NCBI RefSeq assembly: GCF_007655135.1
Contig: NC_045131.1
Span: forward strand, 12,446,001-12,510,000
Direction of reading: 5' to 3'
From: Punica granatum
Lineage: Eukaryota; Streptophyta; Magnoliopsida; Myrtales; Lythraceae
DNA length: 64,000 nt
In this document: positions 25,414 through 37,780 of the stretch, in pieces
Layout: each line of letters opens with the position of its first letter
How positions within the stretch are numbered: position 1 is the first letter of the stretch
Notes under the pieces: model-generated
What the model was told of the DNA's origin: nothing
The model's database searches: none
The model's input: the letters and a program-made list of their open reading frames with translations, nothing else
Position numbers and translations under genes: made by a program

Positions 25414-27471
25414 TTAGCCCCCATCCTGTGACCAACCAAATATTCATATTCAAGATAAGAAAGATATGTGCACGCATATTCGAAAGACAACCTATCTTTC
25501 ACAATTTTTGCTCTACAAGAATTAAATTCATGTGTACATGTTTCCCAGAGAAAGGGCTGCAGTGCAAAATCAGAGCCTCTCCATATACTTACCATCTGCA
25601 AAGTCTGATGATGTGTAGGTGATGGGACCACAATTGCCGGGCTTCTGTTCATGGAGATGCTGCACTGGCAAGAATGTAAATCCGATCCATCACTGCTCCG
25701 AATGGATCTAAATATCTCGGATCCAGACGTAACAGAGGAACCTTTGCTGCCCTTTGCTGCCCTCAGGATTGTTGGCTTCACAGAAACTCTGCTCATTCCA
25801 TCTATCGAGTCAGCACCTGCCTAAGAGTAATTGCTCCAGAAAGTTAAGACGGATATGAGTTTCAACAGGCAAAGTGCGAGAATTAGAAGTCAAAATTGAC
25901 CACCATTTTCACGTACAACGAATACATAAGAGAATACTAGATCAAACTGCAATTACATGAGACAAGTCCTTGATATGTGCAATGATGATAGTAATGTCAT
26001 CTGTCCGATTCTCGTTCTCCAACCATAATTTATAAGATTCTCCAGCAATAGCAGCACATGCATCCCGAGGATCTGAGTAGCTTGCAACCTGTAGAGAGAA
26101 ATGACACACGTACTGTTCAGAACAAAGCAGTGAAAAAAAAAAAAGAACATAAGTAATAAGATTACATCAGACCGCTTTGAACTTGCCCGACTGGAAATGC
26201 TTAAAGAACAGGAGGCAACTGCCAATTCATCCAGAAAACACAGTAAATTGTTTAATTAACCAAAATAACTCTACAAACCAACAAAATAAAACATAAGAGA
26301 CTCATCAGAAGAAACATAAATGAAATCATGCATCTAAGAGCAAATGTGGAAGCATGCTAAGAAAAAATAAGCTAAGAAGACTGTCGTAGCTTATCCTGAT
26401 AAAAATTCTAAAAATTATCTGCTAATGCAATAACCAATTAAGACTATGCATCAAATAACACAAAGAATTCGACTTTTGCACCAGTTATAAGGCAGATTGT
26501 ATAACAACTGAATCCTGAAACAAACAGCCAAATCATTTCTTAATATGGACTAAAGAAATTACCATGTTGACAACAGCTTGGCTCGAAAGGAACTCAAAGA
26601 CCCCATCACTCGCAACGACAAAGAACAAGTGATCTGATCTTAGTTGAAACACAGATACTTCTGGATCAGCAACCACACCAATCTTCTCAGCTATGCTGTC
26701 CCCTATACTCCTTGTGAATGCCGTCCCCGGATACATGCCATTCTGAACCCATAGCCTTGGAGGATCATTGCCCTGACTCTCCTCATCCCCCCACGACTGT
26801 ATATCCGGGTCTTTGAGGCCCTCCACCTGATCCACACTCAGAACCCTAGCTCCACAAGCCTTCACCCTTTCGTATTCGTCCCTCCTAAAGGGCGTCTGAT
26901 CGCAGGAGAGGTCCTCTGCTAGGACCTTATCCCCAGCCTGCACTGCAATAACTGCTCGAGAATCGCCTACATTTGCAACAAAAATCTTATCCTCGACAAC
27001 GAGGACCGTGATTGCAGTGGTCCCGCTCATCGAGTCGTCTATTCCGCTCTCATGAAGCTCCTGATTGGTTCTCAGGAAGGCAGAGTTGTAGGCTTTAACA
27101 GGGTCATCCAACAAGGAGGGCTCCTCCAATAAGGCTTCGACTAGCCTATCCCGGACGAAGTTCGCACATTGCGTCCCGAATTGGCCGTGCCCATCAAACA
27201 CACCGAAGAAATGGACGTTGGCGTTACCTCGGAGCTGCGTCTTGATGCAGAAGCTGTCCTGGTTTTCTTTATCGGGCGAGTCGGGGTAGTAGCCCCGCTG
27301 GGTCAGAACAGAGTACTCCAACCGGAAGTTGTGGGAGGGGACAGGGACGCATTCGATCGATCTCTCCGTGAGTACGTGCTTGCCGAAGGGACCCACTTCG
27401 TGGAATTCCCCGGAACCCTCGTTGGAGGACTTCGGGTACCGGCCACAGCACTTTCCGTGGGCGCACCCCAT
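25414..27471 (-). CDS. Protein phosphatase 2C, PP2C35-like (At3g06270 type)
   Basis: Exons 27471-26563, 26088-25957, 25820-25593 and 25425-25414 join in frame to 426 aa. It is a Mg/Mn-dependent Ser/Thr phosphatase. Motifs: [17 protein letters not shown] (58-74), [15 protein letters not shown] (metal Asp93), [13 protein letters not shown] (146-158), [10 protein letters not shown] (165-174), [15 protein letters not shown] (245-259), [12 protein letters not shown] (Asp289) and RTDDITIII (Asp333/334). The N-terminus MGCAHGKCC fits N-myristoylation at Gly2 with palmitoylated cysteines, so plasma-membrane attachment is likely. After the catalytic domain comes a Ser-rich 79-residue tail (exons 3-4) absent from the 348-aa Arabidopsis protein as I recall it. 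The last exon is only 12 nt (DGG plus stop) and is the least certain part. No kinase or cNMP domain follows, unlike the related At2g20050 type. Confidence 0.9.
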
Positions 27472-28600
27472 GCCAGGGGGCAGCCGAATATCCGGCGACT
27501 TTATCCGCGGACCACCCGTTCGACTAAATGCCCAACCGAAACAAAGCAGGCAATCTCAGAGCAAAATGGCGAAAATGAACGAGCCCGGAGATCAAATGCG
27601 AGGTTCCATTTGAGGGAGAGGGATGAAGGGGTGGGGGTGAGATCGGAAGAAAACCCCCCGAAAAAGAAAGGAATTTCTACAGACGATGGGATGCGGAACC
27701 CTAGAGAAGGAAAAAGGGCGGAAAAAGATAGAAGATTCTGGTTTGGTCTCAGACGGTACAATAATTGTGGGGGTGGGGGTGGGGGTGAGGGGTTTCTTTA
27801 TTTGTGGAAAACGTGCCGTCGGGGTTTTCCGAGAAAACTGTCGACGGTTCCCTCCGTCAAAAAGGATCGCCGCTGCAGAACACGAAGGAAGGGAAGAAGA
27901 AGAAGGAACAGAGGAAGCAAGAAATATCTTCCCTAAAGGACGAGAAGAAGAAGCCCAATCATGAACCCTAGAAAATGGAAGCTCTTCAGTTATGGCGACA
28001 GGCGCGTCAATGTGCTGTGAGAAGCGCGGAGGCGAGGAGAGAGAGAGAGAGAGAGAGAGAGTCATGGGATTTTCGTTTTATTTCATTTTATTAGCTAATT
28101 ATTTCATTTCGACGCGACCACGATATCCTCAGTTTATTGACCGATACTAATTTAGTTTAGATATTAATTTGTCTATGAGCTCGAATAAGTTTCGAATTTA
28201 TAATCTATTAGGATCGTTATAAGCTAGTTAAAAGCTAAATTTACCTTTGAATTATATTTTCGTGATTATTTTATAAATTTGTTTGGTAAGAGTTGCATGT
28301 GTGAAGTGGTCTGCCCAAGGGGGAGTCCCATGTCCCGAGAGCACACGCGGGACGTTGCAGTGAAGATAAAGACAAAATGATCTCTCAGCGGTTAAAATTT
28401 TTCATCGAGACCGTAAAAGATTTATCGAATCAGTCACGATCATTGTTGATTGTTATAAAAAATTCGGAACGCGTTCTAACTTCTAACCAAATGTCCTTTT
28501 CTGATTGGATGTTGCAGGTAACATTTGCGCGCGTTGCGATCGTCTAATATTTTGTTGACTCAATGTGACATTCATTCATTTAGTATCAAGAATATATGCT
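27472..28600. promoter_or_regulatory. Upstream region of the PP2C gene with G-rich and GA microsatellites
   Basis: This should hold the PP2C leader and promoter (minus strand). A (GGGGGT)n tract lies at 27766-27788 and a (GA)n run at about 28038-28061, so the minus-strand transcript would carry (TC)n, as is common in plant 5' UTRs. Long frames on both strands here come from biased composition and show no domain. Confidence 0.5.
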
Positions 28601-28639
28601 TAAAACTTTTCTACCAAAGATAGAACTTATCAACCTCAA

Positions 28640-28945
28640 ATTTGTCGGTCCAATTATAATTTTATTTGTCGCTAAACAATCTCGTTTGATTTTACAATCT
28701 TATTTTAAAATTTTAATTCTAACTTTAACTATACTCATTATACAACAAAAATCAACCCTTCCAATTCAAAAAGGTGAACCCCGTATATAAATTCACATAT
28801 AATTCTATTATACTCAATTCAATTTTTAATACTAAACTATTTATTACTTTTTCATACTTTTTCTCATAATTCAACAATACAATCATTATAATCCAATTAA
28901 AATCAAAACTCAACTCTACTTAACTCTAAAACCAAACACACCATA
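28640..28945 (-). repeat. AT-rich MITE-like repeat related to the TTTGG family
   Basis: Read on the minus strand, it begins GGTGTGTTTGGTTTTAGAG and runs into TTGATTTTTGTTGTATAATG, with repeated AATTAAAATT words. Parts resemble the copies at 33190-33390 and 63870-64000. Termini are uncertain. Confidence 0.4.
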
Positions 28946-28961
28946 TCTCCACTGAAAAATT

Positions 28962-29066
28962 CAGGCCGGAAGAATTTTACCTTTTAATGAGTCGATTCGA
29001 TTCGACTGAATTAGTCGGAGTCCATTGTATTTTCGGATATCAGGGTTCACACTGAAAAATCTGTCC
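28962..29066 (+). mobile_element. SINE family S1, 5'-truncated copy
   Basis: Body sequence GAATTTTACCTTTTAATGAG, then GATTCGACTGAATTAGTCGG, then TTTTCGGATATCAGGG and CACACTGAAAAA matches the 3' half of the full copy at 50017-50194. No box B is seen on its 5' side. Confidence 0.65.
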
Positions 29067-31740
29067 ACCAAAAGATTATATATTATATGCTTAAAAATTA
29101 TAAGATCATAAAATGGCATACATGACCAGTTTAGAGATTTCAAACGTAGACTTTTTTGATTATATTTTTTCATGGGCCATGAGAAATGACTCGTGACGCC
29201 ATCCTATATATTGTACGGGGAATTTGATTTTCCTCCGAAAAAATTCGGAGGAAGATCCTCCGACTATCTCTCACAATAAAAGTGCCCTTGACTTTTCTGA
29301 AAATTACAAAAGTTGCCCCTGTGTGTTGTTCGGCAGTGCCGAATCGGACAAAATAGCAGACCGTACGCATGTTCTTGTCATCAGCCGATGGCATGGAGTG
29401 GACGAGTCACTATAAAAAGTCTCCAAAGAGCTAAGCTTTATTCATCCTTTATACGCGTGCATATAGTATTTGGGATCATCTTCAACTTAATTACATTCCA
29501 TTCCATAAATCGTAAAATGTTTCATTCTAGTCGTATTTAGGTAATATAAGTCCTTCGAAATTATCGTAACCTACAACGTTCAAATACTAATTTGAATTAG
29601 ACTTTTATATTCAGATTAAACCTTTTTTCGCTTTCTTTTCCCTTCGCTAATATATTACGATAAATTTTTTTTTTCTTTTCTGAGATCACATATATATTCA
29701 ATCTATTATCTGCATTCAAAACTTTATCATCATCCTCAATCATGGCTTGGCAGAATTGCCCTCGAGTAATAATTAAGCTCCTCTCAAAACATTAAGCAGT
29801 TTAAATCACGGGTTTGGAATAACCCAATCATCAATCATTGGGCATATATAAAACAATTTCAGCACCCTTACGAGTCAGTTGATAGCTCAACCACTGATCT
29901 CGAACTTGAAGGGAGGCCGCATTACCACTTGCCGCCGTTACTCTCTATCATCATTGTGTAATCCTTTTTTTATTTTTTTCCCGGAGAAAAAAATTATGAA
30001 AGATATTATTTTTGCAATTTTGAAAAATGAAGCAATAAATGTTATTTATTCTTCCGACAAGTACCATTTTTCGGAATTCAAATTTGTATTATTCTCCTTA
30101 TGGGGTTGGAGTTGCTTATCACTAGATCAACATTTTGTTGGTAAATCAAAATTGAAGCCAAAACTTTTCTTTTCTTTTCTTTTTATTTGAGGGTTAGGAC
30201 AAGAGTTTTTTTTTTCCCATTTTTTGTAATTCTCAATTGAATGAGCTTAGCATGTTTTAACGTTTTGTTGTTTTGGCGGAAAAACGAGGCCGATGGCTTA
30301 TTAGCTTATTCAATGCTTTGCCTTGCCTGTTTGCGGTTATAATAAAGAGATCCATAAGCTAGTATTTTTAGCTTCCAGAGTCTAGAAGACCGTGAAAAGT
30401 CGAAATATCAAACAATTAAGTGAAAGATCGTAATAGATTATATATGAGAAATTTTATAATACACGCAAAAAGATGGTATCACACAATCAAGTAATTTATT
30501 AAAAACTTATATAAAATAAATTTGTTATGCAAAAGTTATCAAACAAAATTATATTTATAATTTTATTCAAAATGTATGTAACTTAATTTTATGATGAATT
30601 AGAGTGATTTACTTTACATGTGGGAAACAACCATATTTCCCTTCCCATTATATGCGGCAATAATGCGCTTTCCATGCCTATATATTTTTCCTTTTCTTGA
30701 CCTATAAATATTTGTAAGCAAAAAAAGCATTTGTAATGAAAAAAGGAACGGCTCAAGATCATTATCAAAACATATATTTTTATATTTTTTTGGGTAGGAT
30801 TAAGTTTTTTAGGTGGAAAAAAAATTGTGGGATATATTGCTTTTGCGATTTTAGAGATCAAGTATTAAATGTTATTCTTTTTCTTCATAACAAGTGTGCC
30901 TTCGGAGCTCGAGTTTGTGTCTCCTTATGAAGATTAAAACTGCTTACCACTCAATCAACATTTATATATATATATATATATAAAGTTGAGTACAAATTAA
31001 TTAATAGGGTTAAAATCATAAATTAAGTATATATTATAGTCAAATTATGAAATGTTTATATTAACATAAATTTTGACAGTTAATTCATATAAAAATAACT
31101 ACATATATTTCGATATGTAATTCTACACAATAATTCTCCTTAAAAGTATCTACTCAATTAATTTAAGTATATTTTACATGTATAATATTCGGTGCAAAAA
31201 ATAAATTCTTTTTAACAAAAAATTACTACTAAATTCATATAAATATAATTAAACATTTCAGTATATATACAATTTACTATAAATAAAAAATTTTACAGGA
31301 TAAATATAATTATATATATCTACCTGATTAATTAGTATAAGTATATTTTACATAGATAATAATTTTCAATATGATAAATAAATACTTTCAATATGATAAA
31401 TAATTTTCAAACTATCTAAAGTAATACGTGTATTATATGCAAATTGACGAGAAGTTTAGAGGAAATTCAATTTTTTTTTCCATGAACCTACAATTTATGT
31501 ACACCAATATATCTCTAGAAACATATTTATTTTAACTTTCAATTATATTGACTAATTTGAATATATTTGTAAAATTCATAATTATTATTAAAATATAATA
31601 TCTTTGAATCACTAATATCAATTAGAATTATTTTGCATATCCATTAAAATTAAACTATAGAAATTTAAATAAATAATCTTTAATCTGTGCAAATTAAAGC
31701 ACGAACAAAGAAACTAATATATATATATGATAATGTGGAT
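29067..31740. other. AT-rich intergenic DNA
   Basis: No supported gene. A short inverted repeat sits at 29230-29253, and poly-T, TA and AT-rich low-complexity runs are frequent (for example 30962-30982). The few open frames (29879-30190, 30589-30861) are rich in Phe/Ile/Lys codons, as expected of random AT-rich DNA. Confidence 0.5.
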
Positions 31741-31896
31741 TTTTTTTTTCAGTTACGAAAGAGGCACAAGACCTAGTATAATAAAAGAAAAATCTTAAAC
31801 TACCAATAAATGAATACAGATAGTCCCATTAGATATTGAATCTGCGATCTCTAAATCAACAGGCGAAACGTACGTCATTGCTTTATATTTTCTTTT
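31741..31896 (-). mobile_element. SINE family S2, copy 2, with target site duplication
   Basis: Minus-strand element ending in poly-A (plus-strand T run at 31741-31749). It is flanked by GATAATGTGGAT (31729-31740) and GATAAATGTGGAT (31897-31909), a near-perfect 12-13 bp target duplication. The head reads CGCCTGTTGATTTAGAGATC followed by box-B-like AGATTCAATATC. The body matches copies at 2780-2927 and 48245-48357. Confidence 0.8.
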
Positions 31897-32319
31897 GATA
31901 AATGTGGATATATTAATAATGATGCTAGCATTAAGTCCAGCTAGTTTAGGACAATCCTTATTGACGTGATGGCACAAGATTCTATTCATAAAAAAGATGG
32001 CACAAGATTATTCCACACCCACAGTTCTCAACCTCCCTCATTTATATATCTATATAAAAAATGACGCATATATCAATCCCACGTATAGGACGGTGGAGGA
32101 TTCTTCTCACGTGATATTTCTTATAACCATCAATGACAATTTGACAAGTGATAACGTGCCATGATGCCATCTCACTAATCGAAACGGACGCCGTGAAAGG
32201 TGTAAAGATCATATCTTCAGTACAGACATTTATAAAATAAAATAAAATAAATGAAAGTACTCACTATAAGAAGTTTTCGCTGATGTAATGTAGGAGAACC
32301 GATGGAATTAAAATAAAAT

Positions 32320-32460
32320 AAGTAATGTTTCAGGTTCGAGTCCTTTTGAATGTAGAAAATTCATACCGAGAGAGTTTTACCCCGTAGTAGGCCAATTCGG
32401 CTCAACTGGATTAATCGAGACCCAATTGAGCTTCCGAATATCAAGATTCACAAAAAAAAA
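32320..32460 (+). mobile_element. SINE family S1, copy with intact box B
   Basis: Box B GGTTCGAGTCC is at 32333-32343, followed by the shared body (GAGAGAGTTTTACCCC, AATTCGGCTCAACTGG, TTGAGCTTCCGAATATC) and an A tail at 32452-32460. The head upstream of box B is degraded, so the 5' end is approximate. Confidence 0.75.
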
Positions 32461-33189
32461 TACTTATAAATGAAATGATAAATAATATTTTTATGTATCA
32501 TAAATAGGAAATAATAAAAAATTAAAAATTCTCTTTAGGATTTCATATTTCAAAATCTTTGTGTATCAATAATCGCATCAAAGCATACGCTCTCTCAAAA
32601 GAAGTAATTAAGTAATTATTCATTTATAAATTTTTCTTAAATTCCCAACATTTTCTTTACATAAAATTGGAGAAAGAAAACCACCTATGCACAGTGACAG
32701 TCAACGCAAAAAAGAAACTAATGAATATTATTCAAAGAGAAGAACTGGGGCCAGACTATATTTTACATCACACTTATTTAGAGAATTTCATAAGAAAGTT
32801 AATCAAATTAAAGAACTATTTATAAATTTTAACACATTTGATTTTTCAAAAATTGTGTGTGTTCGATTGACCCCACGAGGTTCAATGTAGATCCGCTCCT
32901 TGCATGCACCTCCAGTTTATCCTGTAAGAGCTCATGCTAATATAATATTCCATTTCAGTATCATTTTTAAAATAATTTCCGTTGGTTTGTAGTGTCTCAA
33001 TTCAAGATATTAATAGAATTCTTATTTTCGTAAAAAATTATTAAAGCAAGAAAATCATTCGGTCTAATAAATTTAGCCCGTGCATATCCGCAAACTTGTC
33101 GTCTAGTTTACTTCAATAACCCACAGTTTTCAAAACCAACCAAACAACTCAATCTCCCTCGTTTACTTTTCCTTCCAATATAAGGATTT

Positions 33190-33390
33190 TTTGCTCTTTT
33201 TTATTTCGCAGTTAAAATCACAAAAAATTTAATTTTAATTTTAACTCAACACACTACACAATAAAAATACATATTTTTCAAGTAAAAAATTTAAACTTTA
33301 ACTTTGACTCAATACACTACACAACCATTTGTCATTTTCCACAATCAAAATCAAAATTATTTTAACTTTGAAACCAAATGTATCATTATT
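33190..33390 (-). repeat. M1 dispersed repeat copy
   Basis: On the minus strand it shares GGAAAATGACAAATG, TTTTTATTGTGTAGTGTG and TTGAGTTAAAATTAAAATT with the sequence at 63870-64000. The block with TAGTGT(G/A)TTGAGT is present twice in this copy. Probably a MITE, but termini were not resolved. Confidence 0.55.
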
Positions 33391-34793
33391 CCCTCAAATT
33401 AAACTACATCCTAATTCCTCTCCAAATGGATCCAAATAGGTTATCTGTATCGAGTCTAACTGATTCATGGAAGTTACTTTTCAAGGCCTCCCCATACAAT
33501 CGTGATCAGTGTACCCGCGTCTGTGAGGCAATTGACCTCTAGGCAGTCCCATTATATCCGTGATATATATATATAGCTTTCGTCAACTCTTTTTTTTTTT
33601 GGTATTTTTTAAAACCTAAAAAGGAGGCAGATTAGGTTGATTCTTGGAGCTTTTAGGTTTCTGTATTGTCATCTGCTTTGGAAGTTTCTCCTTATCCTGA
33701 GAACATCAAGATGGAGACAACCCCCTCACAGCACAACATCCATACTTGAAAAGGACTTGCAATTTTGAGAGGGAGATTAACCAAAAAGAAAAACAAAAAA
33801 AAACAAAAAACAAAAAACAGAGAGAGGACAAGAGGAAAACAAAGGCCTTCCATGTGGCAAAAAAACCGTTCTTCTTATCGGTAAAATTCAGTGTAGTCAC
33901 ACAAGTCACTGACTTGAAATAAGAGATTTCAACTTTGATCCTTACTAATGGAACTCTTGTGTCCGTTTATTCCTTTTCCATGGTATCCCTTGTTAAAAAG
34001 AAAAAAAAATTATCTTACAAATAAATGTGTTATGTAGAAAAGCATTAAGGATTGGAGAACATATATTACCAGAAAAAAAAAATGGTTTTGGGCCACACAT
34101 AGAACATAATGGTTATTTGTCTCGAAATAATATATAAATTCTTGTATGATTGTGAAAAAATTCCGCGTTCTCAACAAATTAAAAAATTTGTGTAAAATGT
34201 TCTAATTATTTTTAAAAACTGTAATTATAAATTTCGAATATAAATGAGAATCATTTATTATATAGGTGGTTACCTTTGATCACCTCAATTTTTGTGGAGA
34301 TCACTGTCAACATCTACTGCCTTCATATTTGTCTTCCACAAATTCGAGTAGCCACGAATTAGTATATGATTGGTCTCTGTCGCATACAGTATGATATACA
34401 TACAATACAAAAATTTAAAATATTCCGTAGTTTCTGTAATATAGTAGAATTTAAGATAACATCGTATTTATTTGGGTGTGTGGTGGGGGGGACCAAAGGA
34501 AGGTCTCGTATATGACCTAGCAATTTAGAACCCCACCCTAAGTACCCATCCCAGCGATTCTTCATGCAAAAGCCCAATCGATGCGTTTCCATCAATTGCC
34601 ATGCAAAGGTCAATTTCATTGCCAAGGAAAAGATTGACAACATATATCGATCATTTAATGAACACAGGCACATATGGACAACCATATTCTTGGTCTAGAA
34701 TGGACTCTCAGCGTTACGTACGATTCTAAAATACAGTATCAATTTTGTCTTTTTAAATGGACGATATAGTAAACGAAATAGTTGTGTCAGTAT

Positions 34794-34920
34794 CATGTAA
34801 AGTTGATCAATTATTTCTGTCGACTCATGATATATACTAGGATTAATCATTCAAGCCATGTAAAGTTGATCAAGTATGTCTGTTGACCCATGATATATAT
34901 CTAGGATTAATCACTTAAGT
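34794..34920. repeat. 63-bp tandem duplication
   Basis: CATGTAAAGTTGATCAA starts at 34794 and 34857. Both units continue with TCTGT(C/T)GAC(T/C)CATGATATAT and (C)TAGGATTAATCA. Only a few mismatches are present, so the duplication is fairly recent. Confidence 0.8.
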
Positions 34921-35111
34921 GATCAATGGGCTGCTCCCGACCGCAAAGCTCATTTCTCGAGTCAATAATTCTTAGGCAGATCATTTTTCTTTATGGGTTC
35001 GACAATAGGACGACACCGAATGCTTACACGACTGCCATAGAAAGAATTTCTAATTTCAACCTATGCGGATTTGATTTAGGGGTTCATCAGACGTTCTTTT
35101 TAAAAATAAAG

Positions 35112-35262
35112 TCTCACATTCAAGTATCGTAAATAGAAAAAAATTACGATTTGAAGAGGTTTTTCTCTTAATGGACCGACTCAGCTCGAATCTAGATTAA
35201 TTGAGATTCATTGAGCTTCCATATACTGAGGGTGCACACCGACGAAAAAGAAAGGAAAAAAA
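35112..35262 (+). mobile_element. SINE family S1, degraded copy
   Basis: Degenerate box B (CATTCAAGTATCG) then GAGGTTTTTCTCTTAATGG, CTCAGCTCGAATCTAG, TTGAGCTTCC and GCACACCGACGAAAAAG. Same order of blocks as the full copy at 50017-50194. Confidence 0.65.
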
Positions 35263-35984
35263 GATTTTCTAGTTTCACGTCAGCTGCTGGTTTCAAAATA
35301 TTTCTATTGGACAAGCACCACGAAACAAATTAGTAACACAAGAGGACATAACAGATGCTAGTTGATCAACGTGGGATTTGTTTATTTACGGAATCAACCA
35401 CTTTGGATTTATTTATCGAAAATGTATAGTTAGCATGTGTCACTACAGTTTGATTTGCATCTAATATTCCTCCAAGTGTTTCTGAATATTTTGTTATCTC
35501 AATCTAATTTTTTTTCCCAGATCTATCTGATTTATGAATCATCCAGCAAGCAGGAAGACTAGATGTCAATCAGCATGAGTAATTTGTTACATAAAAAATA
35601 TAAGATTGACTAATTCCAAGCAACCATAAGAAATATATATATATATATATATATATAAATGAATATTTAATTGGTATAAATATCTAATGTCTTACTGAGG
35701 ATGTACAATTTGAAAAAATCACGAGCATTGGCTTAGATGTACCTTGACAAGATTGTGTAATTATAAATTAAAGAAACAATCAGATTCTTTCAGGTGCATG
35801 CACACAATTTGCTGATTGACAGTTAGTACAGGGCAGTCGGGATTATATGCATGTGTTGAAACATAATTGCTCACTGATTAGAAAGAGCACAAGATTAATC
35901 TTCTTGAATATAAACCATTATTATTTTATTAGCAAATTTGATATTATCACATAAAAAACAATTAAAACTTATGTTGTAATAAGA

Positions 35985-36695
35985 TGCCCAAACGATATTA
36001 GAATAACGAGAAATAAAAATAAATAAATGGTACCAAATATATGTGGTAAAATCACAAAGGTGAAGAGCACATTTACGGACAGAGCATGAGTATCCATTAG
36101 ATTGAAAACATGAGATCACAACAGAGATCACGCTCGTCTTTTTTAACCCCCCTTAAAAGATTCAACCCGAGAAAAGGCCTCACAATTTCCTTAACTCTTA
36201 CAACTCTCTTACTCTATGAACCCTAAAGACACCAAGAGAATAACTCTAGAAGGACTACAAGTGATTTTCACACAACGTATATTGATACATGACTCTTACT
36301 CCTTATTTATAGACAAAACTCACATTCATAGTATCAAATATATATTCTAAATATTCCCAAGGAATATATGCTAAAATATTTATCTCTAAGGATATGCATA
36401 AGACCACCGATTTCTCCTTTGAATGTATTTTGAGTTGCAATGAAAATCGCACTAAAGTGGAAATTGAATCGTGCACAAGAAAATTTCACTCGGCCTCAAG
36501 TGCGACAACGCTGTTTTTTGTGTTGCAACACAAACAACTTATTCAACTTTGTACAATGTGTGCGGCATCATAACCTGTTCTGTGCTGCAGCACAAATTGC
36601 TGAACGCTTCTCCTTGTCTCCGGTCGATCTTTCATCCTTACTTCGGGTCTTTGGGTCTTCGAGTCTTTTGGACTTAACGCAAGACATCTCCAACA
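35985..36695 (-). repeat. LTR of outer copia element (3' LTR on minus strand)
   Basis: On the minus strand it starts TGTTGGAGATGTC and ends CGTTTGGGCA. It is preceded by a purine-rich PPT-like CCAAGGTGGATTTT (minus strand, 36696-36709). A long diverged direct repeat of it lies at about 44084-44773. Flanking five-base words (TAAGA left, ACTTA right of the partner) do not match, so an intact target duplication is not seen. Confidence 0.75.
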
Positions 36696-37092
36696 AAAAT
36701 CCACCTTGGGTCGCATCGAGCCAAACCACGATCTATCTTTTCATAGTTGACTGCTCTACTACAGCCCTCACAGGCTCAACCCTTATTGACACCACCTTAA
36801 TTTTTATGCGTGCCGCTCAAGTCCAAGCCACCCTTGGACTTTTCGGAGGTGTCAGGCTTCGTTAGAATTGCTATAGAACTTTCATCGACCATAAGAAAAG
36901 TCGAATTTGACGTGACTTCAACATTCTCCATAACCATTAGTTCTCCAAGCGCATATTTTTTCAACGGCCTTGACTACTTCCTCTGCTTGTCTCTTGTTCA
37001 CTATCTACTCCATAAAGAATGTTGTCTCCAGTATCAAGAGTCTCTGTGACTTCCAACACTAACTCCACCTTTTTCACAAGCTTCTCCACTTG

Positions 37093-37700
37093 TCACGGGC
37101 TCCAACTCTTACACAGTTCCACCAAAATAGCTTTATCAAAAGCAATTATTCGATTGACAAGGAATTTCAAGGGCATATTGATCAAGTGCATTGGCCTGCA
37201 CTCCTTCACCCTGTCAACGCCAAGATTACCCAAGTACTTTTCTTCGAGAGTCCACTTGATTGCTGACGTAGAATAGGTTTTATTTTGCGAGACATATAAT
37301 CCTTCTAGTAATACCCCTTTCATCACTATGAGAGCATTTTTGAGACTTTCATGATTTCGTCTTGTGCCCTGTACTTGTAACCAAGAGCATTAAGACTCCC
37401 TAATGAGATTAAAATTTTCCTTATACCAGGGACATGCCTAACATCTGATACTGTTACCTCACTACCATCACACATCTCGATTCTAATTCTACCAGTCCCA
37501 ACAACATCAACCATAAGAATTCTACCACCATCTGTTGTCTGATAAGAGGTAAACAATTCTTTATCATGACAAATATGGTAAGAGTTTCCCGAATCGAAAA
37601 CTGATGTAGTGAGAGTATTTGTCCCCTCATCTGTCGTAACTGTGAAAGTATCACTTTCTCCATCGGTATGCTCTGTCGCCTCTATATTCGCTATTGTTAG
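37093..37700 (-). pseudogene. Copia protease / GAG pre-integrase fragment (outer element)
   Basis: In the minus-strand reading, VFDSGNSYHICHDKELFTSY shows the retropepsin-type D-S-G site of copia protease. GRIRIEMCDGSEVTVSDVRH and VPGIRKILISLGSLNALGY follow, then KGVLLEGLYVSQ of the GAG pre-integrase domain. A frameshift separates the pieces (37556/37454 and 37326). No integrase or reverse transcriptase follows before the 3' LTR. Confidence 0.75.
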
Positions 37701-37780
37701 ACTTTTCGCGCCTTGGACAATCTACTATGCCCCTTGTGATAGGTCCCTCACCGTCGCTCCTGTGGTAACTAGTTACCTTC

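Larger units (their letters stand above)
31910..35984. other. AT-rich intergenic DNA with scattered SINE copies
   Basis: No supported gene. Within it are S1 SINEs (32333-32460, 35112-35262), an M1 repeat (33190-33390) and a 63-bp tandem duplication (34794-34920). The frame at 34359-34685 (-) shows no recognisable domain. Confidence 0.5.

Noticed and set aside
27169..27936. 255-codon plus-strand frame
   Set aside because: It is antisense to PP2C exon 1 and its leader; its Arg/Glu/Gly-rich sequence reflects the complement of the real gene.
32333..32343. GGTTCGAGTCC as part of a tRNA gene
   Set aside because: No cloverleaf can be made around it; the same sequence recurs as box B of the S1 SINE family.
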